A DNA stretch of 64,000 nucleotides from Rhizocola hellebori (GCF_016862955.1 NZ_BONY01000047.1:1-64000), one strand, 5' to 3'. Positions 17,474 through 25,668 are shown, counted from the first letter of the stretch. The notes: generated by a model not told the origin, from the letters alone. Made by a program: numbers and translations.

Positions 17474-18696
17474 CCACCTACCGCCGCGCGGAAAACGCGC
17501 CGCCGACCGACCGCCCAACCCTTCATATCACGTCGGCAAGTCTGGCCGTGCTCTGGTGGCGTGACGTGAGGATCACCTTCACTGAGCCCATTGAACTCAA
17601 CGAGCTCGACGAATTCGCCGTCGCCGCCGTCACCCGGCTGGGAAGCCTGAGCGCGCAAGACTTCGAGGAGTTCACCGGTCTTCCCCCACTCATCTTCAAC
17701 GGCCTTGCCCGCCGGCTGCACAGCTTGGGTCTGCTCGATTGGCGCGACGGCACCCTACGCCCGACGGCAGCCGAAGACCCGTCGGAGATGCCGCGCAAGG
17801 CCGCCAAGACCACCACCGCCTCTGTCGACCTTGTTTATCTCCCCGGTACCGATGAGCTTCTCGTCGCGCACGAGGGTCTGGCTGTTTGGGAAAGGGCTGG
17901 GCTGCAACCGATCGGCGCGTCGCCGTTACCGGAGACGCTTCACCGCACGACCTTCCGAAACTTTATCTCCGCACGGGTCAGGCAGGGCCGGGTCGCGGGC
18001 CTACCGGCCAACGCCATCGAGCTGACGGAAGGCGACGACGAGCCGCTGACCGCCATGGTGGGCGCCCATCCGGAGCCTCCGGTGCCGGTGTGCCCAGTTT
18101 TCCTGTGCGCGGCGACGCTTGTGCTCGGCGAGGGCCGCAGTCAGGCCCTTTTGGACGCATCAGAGAACCCACGTAAGAAGTCGAAGAAGGCCAACCGTGT
18201 CACGATCGACGTGAGCGATGCCAAGGGACTCATAGGCCGCTGGGCGGGGGCAGTCACCGAACTGACCGGAAAGCCTTCCCTCGTCGAGGAGGCGATGCGC
18301 TCGCTTGGCCTTGCCGAGCCGCCTTGGCCGTCGCTTGTCCAGGACCACTCCGGTGCGTGGCGGCTCTCCATCGACGGGCGGCATGCGCAAACCCTCTCTC
18401 GCGAAGGTTTGCTCACCTTGCCAATCGGGCTTGAGATCTGCGAGCCAGACTTCAATGTCACGATGGCCCTTGTCCTGGAACCCGTCGACGACGAGGCGCG
18501 GCAGCTGATCCGGCTCGACCGAGTGCTGCAGGAGACCCTCCAGCGCTATGGTGCAGGCGACAGCGCGATCGGCAAGCATCATGCGGGCATCCGGGAGGTG
18601 GGCGGAATCGCCCGTCTCATGTCGCGGGCATGGCAATTGAGGTTCTACTCGCTGGTGTACCAAGCAAAAGAAAGCGAACACTTCGACTATGCCTGA
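17470..18696 (+). CDS. Unknown protein between helicase and PLD genes
   Basis: A 408-aa protein I do not recognise. The N-terminal part (about 35-95) could be a winged-helix domain (ELDEFAVAAVTRLGSLSAQDFEEF, then GLARRLHSLGLLDWRDGTLRPT). The middle has a beta-rich segment (ASVDLVYLPGTDELLVAHEGLAVWE). A basic stretch (NPRKKSKKANRVTI) lies near residue 235. The C-terminal part has alternating beta strands and a helical end. No signal peptide, membrane helix or catalytic motif is visible. GTGA overlap with the helicase and an 8-bp overlap with the PLD gene make it an integral component, perhaps an adaptor or nucleic-acid-binding subunit. Confidence 0.75.
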   Translation: MTTYRRAENAPPTDRPTLHITSASLAVLWWRDVRITFTEPIELNELDEFAVAAVTRLGSLSAQDFEEFTGLPPLIFNGLARRLHSLGLLDWRDGTLRPTAAEDPSEMPRKAAKTTTASVDLVYLPGTDELLVAHEGLAVWERAGLQPIGASPLPETLHRTTFRNFISARVRQGRVAGLPANAIELTEGDDEPLTAMVGAHPEPPVPVCPVFLCAATLVLGEGRSQALLDASENPRKKSKKANRVTIDVSDAKGLIGRWAGAVTELTGKPSLVEEAMRSLGLAEPPWPSLVQDHSGAWRLSIDGRHAQTLSREGLLTLPIGLEICEPDFNVTMALVLEPVDDEARQLIRLDRVLQETLQRYGAGDSAIGKHHAGIREVGGIARLMSRAWQLRFYSLVYQAKESEHFDYA

Positions 18697-20251
18697 TCCG
18701 CGCGCTATTGATCTCAGCGAGACCCGATCGGAGGAGGGTTACTTCCTGCTTCGAGAGCATGTCGAACGCCCTTTCCACCATCGAGCCGATGACAGCGACG
18801 GATGGCGCTTCTGCTGCACCTATCGGGATTCCGCGCCCACGCTGCGCGATGCCGTCTTCGAGCTCATCCGCAATGCCAAGCAGAAAGTCTTCATCACCAG
18901 TTTCATCGTCGGTGACGATGAACTGATCGAGTTGCTGGCACAGACCGCCCGTCGCCTACTCGGCGGTGTATACGTCATCAGCGGGCTCACCGAAACGAGC
19001 CTTCAGCGCGGCCTTGCCGAAATCGCGGATCGCGAGGACATAAGCCAGAAGGTCGAGGCGGAGAAAAAGAGGTTCATCTCGCTCACCAACCAGGGTGTCG
19101 CGGTCAGAGGCCACGAGAACTGCCACGCGAAGTTCCTCGTCGTGGATGACGCGGTGGCCTGGGTGGGCAGCGCCAACCTGGAGACGCGGGCATTCACCCG
19201 GGTGGGAGAGGTCGGCGTCGTCCTCAACCACCAGCCTTCGGTCTCCCGGCTAGCGCGGCTCTTTGCCCGCATGTGGCTGACAGATTGCAAATATGAGCTT
19301 CCAGCCTTTGGCGACGGGTACCGAGTGGCCGTGCGCAAGGAGTTTCCGCAGATCCGTTTCAAGGTGGCCGATCCAGAGCTCGATGGCGAGGCGGCGCTCG
19401 TCTGGACAGACGATCTCGACACACCCAGCCGAGGCGATGCCACCGATCCCCGCCGCGCGAGCCTGCTGCACAGCGTCCAGGACGTGATAGATCGTGCCCG
19501 GCGGCGTCTGGTGCTCGCCAGCTTCAACCTCAACCGCATGCAGGAGAACCCACAACTAGTTCTGGATCTGGTGACCGCGGCGGTCGCCCGCGGCGTCAAA
19601 GTCGAGCTGCTGGTACGCGCGCTCAACGACCGCGACCGCCACCGGCGTGATGCCGGTCTTTTCCACGATATGGGAGTCGAGGTTCTCGCCGACGACTCCA
19701 ACCATGCCAAAGCCGCAATCGCCGATGACCAACACGGCGTGCTGTTCTCCGCCAACTTTGACGGCGATCACGGCCTGCTCGCGGGCACCGGCATCGAAGT
19801 GGGCACCCGCCTCGATGGAACACCGGCGATGGCCGACCTGACCGCCTACTTCCAGCACGCACTCAGCTGCGCGACGCGTACTTACACGCCTCAGCCGACC
19901 GCGCATCAGCTCGCTCGCGGGCTCTCCGTGATGCCACCGTGGCCGCTGGACGCCGAGATCGGCATCGAATGCGACTGGCAGGCATGGCTGCAATTTCACC
20001 AGAGCGCCTGCCAGCGACCGGTAACCTGGGTGCGGGGCAAGGCCAAGTCCATCGAGCTCGCGGCGGGTGATCGCAGTTTTCTATTGCGCCCCAACGGTTC
20101 TTCCTATCAGCTGTTGCCCGAATCGACGCCCGGCGGAGGCGACGCCATTATGCGACTGGTCCGCGAGGCGCAACGAGGAGGTGGCCGATTACAGGATCGG
20201 GGTGTCTGTACGGCTGTTTTCCGCTACACGGGAATTCATTCACCTAGGTAA
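18689..20251 (+). CDS. Phospholipase D-superfamily protein with two HKD motifs
   Basis: A 520-aa protein. HKD motif 1 is CHAKFLVVDDAVAWVGSAN (His146, Lys148, Asp153, then GSAN). Motif 2 is NHAKAAIADDQHGVLFSAN (His339, Lys341, Asp346). Both sets of residues are intact, so an active phosphodiesterase, probably a nuclease, is expected. No signal peptide is present. About 110 residues after the second domain form an extra C-terminal module. It is the last large gene of the four-gene operon and overlaps the preceding stop by eight bases. A helicase with a PLD protein recalls Mokosh and DISARM, but the other partners differ. Confidence 0.85.
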   Translation: MPDPRAIDLSETRSEEGYFLLREHVERPFHHRADDSDGWRFCCTYRDSAPTLRDAVFELIRNAKQKVFITSFIVGDDELIELLAQTARRLLGGVYVISGLTETSLQRGLAEIADREDISQKVEAEKKRFISLTNQGVAVRGHENCHAKFLVVDDAVAWVGSANLETRAFTRVGEVGVVLNHQPSVSRLARLFARMWLTDCKYELPAFGDGYRVAVRKEFPQIRFKVADPELDGEAALVWTDDLDTPSRGDATDPRRASLLHSVQDVIDRARRRLVLASFNLNRMQENPQLVLDLVTAAVARGVKVELLVRALNDRDRHRRDAGLFHDMGVEVLADDSNHAKAAIADDQHGVLFSANFDGDHGLLAGTGIEVGTRLDGTPAMADLTAYFQHALSCATRTYTPQPTAHQLARGLSVMPPWPLDAEIGIECDWQAWLQFHQSACQRPVTWVRGKAKSIELAAGDRSFLLRPNGSSYQLLPESTPGGGDAIMRLVREAQRGGGRLQDRGVCTAVFRYTGIHSPR

Positions 20252-20277
20252 CCTGTCAACAGACACCGGAGGGATCG

Positions 20278-20403
20278 ATGAGTGACGCTTTCGAACAGTC
20301 GCTATCCGACCTGCGCAACACATTGGGGTCCGCTGGGGTATTCACAACAGCCGAGTTTCAAATCCGACATCCAGCCCTTGCGCGGCAATCGATCACCATC
20401 TAA
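20278..20403 (+). CDS. 41-aa small protein at the end of the CARF-helicase-PLD operon
   Basis: ATG at 20278 is preceded by GGAGGG (20268-20273) at ideal spacing, 26 bases after the PLD stop. It encodes a 41-residue soluble peptide beginning MSDAFEQSLSDLRNTLGSAG and ending RQSITI, helical in appearance. No homologue is recognised. It could be a fifth small operon member or the remnant of a longer gene cut short by the TAA at 20401. Confidence 0.45.
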   Translation: MSDAFEQSLSDLRNTLGSAGVFTTAEFQIRHPALARQSITI

Positions 20404-20426
20404 CCTAGTCGACTATGCGCGCTACG

Positions 20427-20462
20427 CCCCGCCGCAATGGACGAGAGCCAGGATCGGCGGGG
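20427..20462 (+). terminator. Candidate terminator after the defence-like operon
   Basis: CCCCGCCG and CGGCGGGG form an 8-bp GC stem around a 20-base loop, shortly after the small ORF and before the convergent gene. The large loop and lack of T residues make this only a weak candidate. Confidence 0.35.
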
Positions 20463-20512
20463 TGTCCACATCCCGCACCCGAGGATTAGGACGTGACCAG
20501 GGCGGTGCCTTC

Positions 20513-21270
20513 TTAGGGCGGGCACTGTCCGCCTGTCCAGGGGCACTGATGCGGGTTGTAGTCGCTGGTCAGGCTTTTGCTGACGAACTCGCTGTTGTCA
20601 CCGAATCCAGGGTTAAGCCATCGCGCGGCGGTAAGGATCGAGACCTTATCCGCGCCGGCGTCGCGGAGTCCCAGGGCTGCGGACTGGGCGTGCCCACCTT
20701 GTGCCCAGGTGTCGTCCAGCACAAGCACGTGTGAGCTGGGCGGCAATGTCTTTGTCGTACGGAATTGCCCGGCGCGGCGGCTCGCGGGTCGGCGACGTTG
20801 GGCGACGCGACCAGGACGATCTCATGCTGTGCTGGTAGTGCTTTTGCCGCGAGCTTGTGGAATGGGTGAACTCCAGGTTTATGCGGCAGAGATGGGACTG
20901 TCGCCCAGTGAGTGACCGGGGATCCGGTGTGCGCGCTGGCGCAGTCGCCGTGCAGGCCTATGCCCGTCCACGTGAGCAATGAGACGAGGTTGATGTGGTC
21001 GCTCGGCGGCCTGTTGGCTTTGTAGCCGCGCATGGCGTAGCCCGATTGCTTACCGCGTATCGCGTAGGTCAGTGCTCCGACCGAGTCGGCCAGCCGCTGG
21101 CCGTGTTCGGCTGTGTGTTTGTGGCAGGCGACGCAAAGCTTGAACCCAGCTACGGGCGTACTGCAGACGTGGCAGGTGATCTGCGGTTCGCGGACGGTGT
21201 TGCGCAGGTATCCACCTGCCCGGCTGATCAGCAGGTCCGTGATTCGATCAAGGCTGGGCAGGCGGAACAC
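20513..21270 (-). pseudogene. ComF-like phosphoribosyltransferase, frameshifted
   Basis: Reading from GTG 21270, the first frame has a zinc-ribbon-like start (CHVCSTPVAGFKLCVACHKH), then GYAMRGYKANRPP and THWATVPSLPHKPGVHPF, continuing to VLVASPNVADPRAA. The sequence then loses frame near 20761-20770. The +1-shifted frame continues RTTKTLPPSSHVLVLDDTWAQGGHAQS, which is the PRPP-binding signature of PRTases, and ends at 20513. One missing base explains both pieces. The family includes ComF and related actinobacterial PRTases. It directly follows the DprA gene, so the two probably act together. It could be a sequencing error rather than a true pseudogene. Confidence 0.75.
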
Positions 21271-21271
21271 G

Positions 21272-22180
21272 TCACGCCCGGATGAGGCGACGGATGAGAT
21301 CGTCTTCTTCAGCCCGCGACGAACGAAGCTGATCGATGACGGCCATCACATCGCGCAGGCCATGTGCAACATGCACACCGGGCCTGCCGATGAGAGCTTT
21401 GGCCCACTGATTGTTATCCACAACCAAGTCGGTCAAGATGACAGGCCGACCGTGCTCCACAGCCATCCGCGCTTGAGCACGGGCTCCACTGGTTTCTCCC
21501 GCCTCCACCACCACGGTCGCGATGCCATAACCGGACATGGTGGCGTTACGCATCAGGAAGGTGTGCCGCTGCGGCGGGGCATCGGGCCAGAACTGCGACA
21601 GCACAAGACCGCGGGATGCGATCTCGTCCTGCAGCTCACGGTTCTGCGCGGGGTAGTACATGCGGATCCCGGTGCCGATAACCGCCACTGTCCTGGCACC
21701 TCGGCTAAGGGCGGCCTGGTGAGCGGCGGTGTCAATGCCCAGGGCAAGCCCCGCGATCACCGTGACGTTCTGGGCGGCGAGTTCGCTGGCGATCGCCGTC
21801 GCCATGGCCAGACCTCGAGAGCTTGCCTTGCGGGAACCGACCACGGAGACCGCGGTGTCCTCGTCCTTCAGGTCACCTCTGCCGAACAGCACCGGCGGGG
21901 CCTGGTGGATACCACGTAGCCGGACCGGGTACGACGAGTCCAGGACCGTAGCGAAGATCAGGCCTTCTGCCTGCCAAGCGGCGATGTCGGAGGCTGCCTG
22001 CTCGACAGGGTCGGCCTCACCTGGTGGCGGCAGCAGAACCAGTGGCTGCAGCCGTTCCCACAGCTGGCTGGCAGATCCGGCGGCAACGACTTCCGTGGTG
22101 ATGTCTGGCCAGCTCATCCCGTCCGGTCGGGAGCGCAACAGCGCGACCAGCGTGGCCTGCTCGTGTAGATCAGCGCTCAT
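21272..22180 (-). CDS. dprA: DprA/Smf-like Rossmann-fold protein
   Basis: A 302-aa protein with the DprA core: SVVGSRKASSRGLAMA, AGLALGIDTAAHQAAL, VIGTGIRMYYPAQNREL, QRHTFLMRNATMSGYG and VVVEAGETSGARAQA. Classical DprA loads RecA on incoming single-stranded DNA. Relatives in the SLOG superfamily act in conflict systems and bind nucleotide-like ligands. The housekeeping dprA neighbours (comM-like, xerC) are absent; instead a PRTase gene follows two bases after its stop. That context hints at a specialised role. I use ATG 22180; GTG 22186, two codons upstream, is equally possible. Confidence 0.85.
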   Translation of the reverse strand: MSADLHEQATLVALLRSRPDGMSWPDITTEVVAAGSASQLWERLQPLVLLPPPGEADPVEQAASDIAAWQAEGLIFATVLDSSYPVRLRGIHQAPPVLFGRGDLKDEDTAVSVVGSRKASSRGLAMATAIASELAAQNVTVIAGLALGIDTAAHQAALSRGARTVAVIGTGIRMYYPAQNRELQDEIASRGLVLSQFWPDAPPQRHTFLMRNATMSGYGIATVVVEAGETSGARAQARMAVEHGRPVILTDLVVDNNQWAKALIGRPGVHVAHGLRDVMAVIDQLRSSRAEEDDLIRRLIRA

Positions 22181-22475
22181 GAGCACAGCCTAGGCGATAG
22201 GCAGCCACCAAGGTCTCGTCCCTCGGCAGTTTCGGATGGATCACCATGCGGAACATCCTGCGATGGCCGTACGACAGAACTCGAACAGATCACGCTTGTC
22301 GCCCACGGATCTAACAGCACGCTCGCTGCCAGCCACCGGCAGCCTTGTTGGTTCATCGTGGATGTCGAATGCTGACCCGGATCGCGAACGCGTACACGGG
22401 AATGGATGTCACCAACGTTGTTGATCCGCTGGTGGGCCAGTATTCGGCGCGACCTTGCGGCATTGGGCCGGTGTG
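22181..22475. other. Intergenic stretch, nothing assigned
   Basis: About 295 bases between the dprA start and the stop of the thioredoxin-like gene. It must hold the dprA promoter on the minus strand. I found no convincing gene, hairpin or repeat. Confidence 0.5.
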
Positions 22476-22859
22476 TCAGCCGAGGGCGGTGTAGCGGTTG
22501 GCTGGCGCGGGGTCGGCGGATGCCTCGTCGATCTCACGGATGAGCCGGGCCAGGGGACGCACGCCGCGCAGGACGCGTTCCAATCTGCCTCGGTGCAGCA
22601 GCAGCATGACCGGGACGTCGGCGATGCCCCATGATTGTGCGACGGAAGGGTTTGCGGCGACGTCCACCGTGGCCACGACGAGACGGCCGGCCCGCTCGCG
22701 GGCGAGGTCGGCCAGGATGGGACGCAAGGCTCGGCAGCTGCTGTCGTCTTGAGTCATGAACGCCACGATGATGAGACCCCGGTTGTTGAGAATCTCTTCG
22801 TGGTACGTGGCGTCGGTGACCGCGAGCACGATGCCCGCGGTTTCTGCCGCATCGGTCAT
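22476..22859 (-). CDS. Thioredoxin-fold protein with degenerate active site
   Basis: A 127-aa protein with the thioredoxin fold pattern: FMTQDDSSCRALRPILADLA, VVATVDVAANPSVAQSWGIADVPVMLLLHRG (cis-Pro in DVPVM) and the LxRVLRGVRP ending. The usual WCGPC is replaced by DDSSC, so only the second cysteine (Cys42) remains and normal disulfide exchange is unlikely. The ATG at 22859 overlaps the upstream TGA (ATGA). It closes the ESX toxin cluster, where it may be a chaperone-like or immunity-related component. Confidence 0.75.
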   Translation of the reverse strand: MTDAAETAGIVLAVTDATYHEEILNNRGLIIVAFMTQDDSSCRALRPILADLARERAGRLVVATVDVAANPSVAQSWGIADVPVMLLLHRGRLERVLRGVRPLARLIREIDEASADPAPANRYTALG

Positions 22860-23164
22860 GTCAGGTCCACCCGCCGCCATTCGAAGGCGGTGCGCCAGCG
22901 GTTGCCGCTGCCCAGATAGTCGACGAACGCGTCGACGACGGCCTCGCGGGAGCCGAAGGCTTTGTAGTGCTGATCCACGCCGCCCTCCCTGTACTCCACG
23001 GCGAAATCACCGTCGTCGAAGACCCGGGTCTGGATGTAGTAATCGGATCTGATGTCCAGGACAGCCCACGCCGGCCCGGAAGGGTCGAGCCGCTTCAGCG
23101 TTTTGCGGATGTCTGCGGCCGTGGGGTTGTTCGCCGCCGGCTCACCGTCGATCTCAAGTCGCAC
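22856..23164 (-). CDS. Small immunity-like protein
   Basis: A 102-aa acidic soluble protein. It contains a beta pattern DYYIQTRVFDDGDFAVEYREGG followed by a helix (REAVVDAFVDYLGSGNRWRTAFEWRRVDL). This arrangement is common in immunity proteins beside type VII toxins, but I cannot name a family. GTG 23164 overlaps the upstream stop, and its own stop overlaps the thioredoxin-like ATG. Its place downstream of the putative toxin supports an immunity role. Confidence 0.55.
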   Translation of the reverse strand: MRLEIDGEPAANNPTAADIRKTLKRLDPSGPAWAVLDIRSDYYIQTRVFDDGDFAVEYREGGVDQHYKAFGSREAVVDAFVDYLGSGNRWRTAFEWRRVDLT

Positions 23165-23903
23165 TGTCGATTCCTTCGTAGACGAACCGGTGGGCCCACG
23201 CGAGCAACTCCGCCATCTGCATCACGCGGGTCTCGTCGCCGTTTTCGAGCTGCAGGGCGCCGGACCACAGCACCCGGCGTGTCTCGCCGCGGAAGTTCTC
23301 CAGCTCGATGAAGGCGCCATCGGCGAGCTCGAGGTCGCGCAGCTCCCGCAGCAGAATCTCCGCCGACGCGATGCCCAGCTCCGAACCGATACTGCCGGCA
23401 CCGGTCTTCGGATTGTCGAACCGCATCCGCACCCAGGGCGAAGGCTGCCGTTGCAGGTTCGCCGGGTCGAGCATGCTGTCGAAGCGGTAGACCGCCTCCG
23501 GCTGGGTCTCCAAACCGGAGAACTCGCAACGGTACCCAGGAAAAACTGCGTAGCAGACCTCGTTGAGCTCAGCGTTGTCGAACTCCAGGTAGCGATGCAC
23601 AGCTGGGATGGCGGCGCCGACCACATCGAAAGGTGTCGCCGTCGGCGAGGCGAATCCCTCCACCACGGCCAGCGGTGCGGCGGCCAGCACCGTCTCACTG
23701 TGGGCTCGGGCGAAGGTCAGCACGGCGATCGCGAGGTCAGGCTCCCAGGTGCCGCGGCAGTTGAGCTGGAACGCACGGTCGCCTTCGGGGCTGAGCGCGA
23801 GAGCAAAGTGGAACCTGCCGGCCGACCACTTCCATGCGCCGCTCAGCCCGGCCAGCGGCGCGGCCTCGGGGAACCCCTGCACTGCGGCAGCGATATCGAC
23901 CAT
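23154..23903 (-). CDS. Unknown protein in the ESX toxin cluster
   Basis: A 249-aa soluble protein without signal peptide or recognised motif. It is rich in aromatic beta segments (GAWKWSAGRFHFALALSPEG, ELNEVCYAVFPGYRCEFSG) and has a helical C-terminus. It starts 12 bases after the HNH-like toxin stop and overlaps the next gene by 11 bases. By position it may be a specific chaperone or immunity protein of the toxin; this is inference only. Confidence 0.6.
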   Translation of the reverse strand: MVDIAAAVQGFPEAAPLAGLSGAWKWSAGRFHFALALSPEGDRAFQLNCRGTWEPDLAIAVLTFARAHSETVLAAAPLAVVEGFASPTATPFDVVGAAIPAVHRYLEFDNAELNEVCYAVFPGYRCEFSGLETQPEAVYRFDSMLDPANLQRQPSPWVRMRFDNPKTGAGSIGSELGIASAEILLRELRDLELADGAFIELENFRGETRRVLWSGALQLENGDETRVMQMAELLAWAHRFVYEGIDSAT

Positions 23904-23914
23904 GACACTCCACG

Positions 23915-24625
23915 CTACTCGGAATAGTTGGGGCCAACGTCCTGACTGTAGCGCTGGCGCAAGCGACCACCCGCAGCCGAGTTCTCGGAACCCCGCATCG
24001 GTCTCAGATGATCTGGATCATTGTACCAATCGATGCGATCGGCTCGGGAAGCGTTGCGCCCTCCTGAGTTCCAATGCTCGACGACGGGCGGCCGGTGGTC
24101 GTAGGTGAGCTGGTCGTAAGGGATCCGGCGGCCTTGTTCGTCGCGCCAGGTGAGCTGCTCGGGCGGAATCCGCCTGCCTTGGGCGTCGACCGGCACGCCA
24201 CCGGCCCGCTGACCCTCGTCGGTGTACCTGGCGGCCATCTGGTCGTGCGTGCCCTGCCTATAACCGCTGGGGTACTCGGTCGACCTGTCGCGTGTTCCGG
24301 GCACGTGGTTCGGGTCCCGGGCGTAGCGGCCGTCCGGCCCGCGCACGAAACCCTCGGCGTCGTAGCGGTGCCCCGGGGGCAGCTGGCCTTGGCCGGGTGT
24401 CCGGGTGGTGGGGGCCGCTGTCTGCCTGCGCATCGCCCCCGGCGATCCCGGGTTGCCGGGCCTGCCCAGTTGCGCGGCCTGGGTGACCGACGTATGCGCC
24501 TGCCTCACGCTCGGCACGGCAGTCGAGACACGCGGCCTGCGCGGCGTCGTGCCATCGTCGCCGTGGGGGCGTGGCGTGGTGCCGTCACCGCCGTGGGTGC
24601 GCGGCCGACGGGGTCTCGGCGTCAT
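23915..24625 (-). CDS. Putative polymorphic toxin, Pro-rich linker with C-terminal HNH-like domain
   Basis: A 236-aa protein. Residues 1-85 are low-complexity, rich in Pro, Arg, Thr and Gly (RPRTHGGDGTTPRPHGDDGT), a linker typical of ESX-exported toxins. The centre has GYRQGTHDQMAARYTDEGQ and two DxxGRRIP segments. The last 60 residues read YDHRPPVVEHWNSGGRN, then DRIDWYNDPDHL and GSENSAAGG. This matches the spacing I recall for GH-E type HNH/EndoVII nuclease toxins. The upstream gene encodes a membrane WXG-like protein, so one classic toxin architecture appears split over two genes. Nuclease activity is an inference. Confidence 0.55.
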   Translation of the reverse strand: MTPRPRRPRTHGGDGTTPRPHGDDGTTPRRPRVSTAVPSVRQAHTSVTQAAQLGRPGNPGSPGAMRRQTAAPTTRTPGQGQLPPGHRYDAEGFVRGPDGRYARDPNHVPGTRDRSTEYPSGYRQGTHDQMAARYTDEGQRAGGVPVDAQGRRIPPEQLTWRDEQGRRIPYDQLTYDHRPPVVEHWNSGGRNASRADRIDWYNDPDHLRPMRGSENSAAGGRLRQRYSQDVGPNYSE

Positions 24626-24632
24626 CGGCGCA

Positions 24633-25334
24633 TCACCCGTTCACCAGCTTGTTGAGATTCGTCAGGCTAGTGATCAAAGCGTTGACATACATGAGTACGC
24701 GACCGGTCCACTTTGTCACGGCGGCGACGATCTGCACGGCGACGGCCGGGATCGCGATCACGGTGAGGGCCTCGAGTGCCCACACGACCACCCGTGCCAC
24801 CAGGTCGGCGATGAGGTCACGGACGAGGTCGCGGGTGAACATCACCAGGTTGCCCGCACCCGTGGTAGCAGCCGCCATCGCCTCCGAGGCACCGGCCAGC
24901 CCGCCCAGCGCCTCCACGTTGTGGACCATCAGCTCCTGGTAGTCGACGGCCCGGTCGCCCTGCCATTCGGGCATGTCCCGGCCGAGGTGCAGCTGCAGGT
25001 CTTCAGTCATCCGCTGCAGCTCGCCGGCCATGTTGCTCCAGGTCGCCGCATGCGAGGCCACCACGTCGGGCATGCCCAGCAGCGAGTCGAGGATCTGGCG
25101 CAGCGGCTGGAAGTACTCCATCGCCCAGCCCAGACCGTTGGCCACCAGGGCGCTCAACGGGTCGATGTAGGTGCCCGCAACCTCGAGCGCCAGCCCGGCG
25201 CCGGCCAGCGCGTCATCCACCCAGCCCTCGCTGCGGATCGCGTCGACCAGGCCCTGGATCGCGTCGGGCAGCATCGCCCCTGTCCACGGTTGCCGCGTCG
25301 ATACCACATCGGCGACGAGCGACGTATCAGTCAC
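24633..25334 (-). CDS. WXG-like ESX-associated protein with C-terminal membrane segments
   Basis: A 233-aa protein. The first 150 residues are helical, with a WxG-type turn (DMPEWQGDRAVDYQELMVHNVEAL) as in ESX substrates. The region from about 180 has hydrophobic helices (LIADLVARVVVWALEALTVIAIPAVAVQIVAAVTKW). GTG 25334 has GAGGTGGG upstream, a few bases after the stop of the EspC-like gene. Similar N-terminal halves are normally fused to toxin domains. It probably serves as the secretion-targeting partner of the downstream HNH-like protein. Confidence 0.65.
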   Translation of the reverse strand: MTDTSLVADVVSTRQPWTGAMLPDAIQGLVDAIRSEGWVDDALAGAGLALEVAGTYIDPLSALVANGLGWAMEYFQPLRQILDSLLGMPDVVASHAATWSNMAGELQRMTEDLQLHLGRDMPEWQGDRAVDYQELMVHNVEALGGLAGASEAMAAATTGAGNLVMFTRDLVRDLIADLVARVVVWALEALTVIAIPAVAVQIVAAVTKWTGRVLMYVNALITSLTNLNKLVNG

Positions 25335-25344
25335 CGCACCCACC

Positions 25345-25662
25345 TCACCACAGGTCCGCCGCCACCGCGTTGATCGATTCGGCGTTCGAGTTGTCGGCGC
25401 TCTCGTAAAGCTCCGCCGTCCGGCGCAGGCCATGTGCCACCAGCGAAAGGTTCTCCTCGACGTAGGCCAGCAGCTCGTCTTGGCGCTTGTGCCGGCTCTC
25501 CAGCACCCGCGGCATCCACTGGCACAACGTGCCGTAGGCGGCGTCGTTCTGCGTGATGTGGGCGCTGGCCGCCCTGACCGCACGGAACCGGTCGTGAATG
25601 GCATCGATGTTGCGCGCGTGCCCTCGCACCTGCTCCGCTGCTATCTGGAACCCTTCCGCCAT
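25345..25662 (-). CDS. EspC-family type VII secretion substrate
   Basis: A 105-aa all-helical protein. FQIAAEQVRGHARNIDAIHDRF, AAYGTLCQWMP and VAHGLRRTAELYESADNSNAESI follow the T7SS EspC family pattern, a relative of WXG100 proteins. It is expected to form a helical hairpin and to dimerise with a partner for export. It lies between the YbaB-like gene (7 bases upstream) and the WXG-like membrane protein gene. No ESX machinery (EccA-E) is inside the window. Confidence 0.75.
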   Translation of the reverse strand: MAEGFQIAAEQVRGHARNIDAIHDRFRAVRAASAHITQNDAAYGTLCQWMPRVLESRHKRQDELLAYVEENLSLVAHGLRRTAELYESADNSNAESINAVAADLW

Positions 25663-25668
25663 CTCAGC

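Noticed and set aside
12584-20251. Assignment of the operon as DISARM or Mokosh
   Set aside because: There is no methyltransferase or DUF1998 protein as in DISARM, no kinase motif in the helicase as I recall for type I Mokosh, and the CARF-HEPN and 408-aa proteins are not part of either as far as I know.
12413-20512. A CRISPR array accompanying the CARF-HEPN gene
   Set aside because: I searched the gaps around the operon for regularly spaced 25-40 bp repeats and found none.
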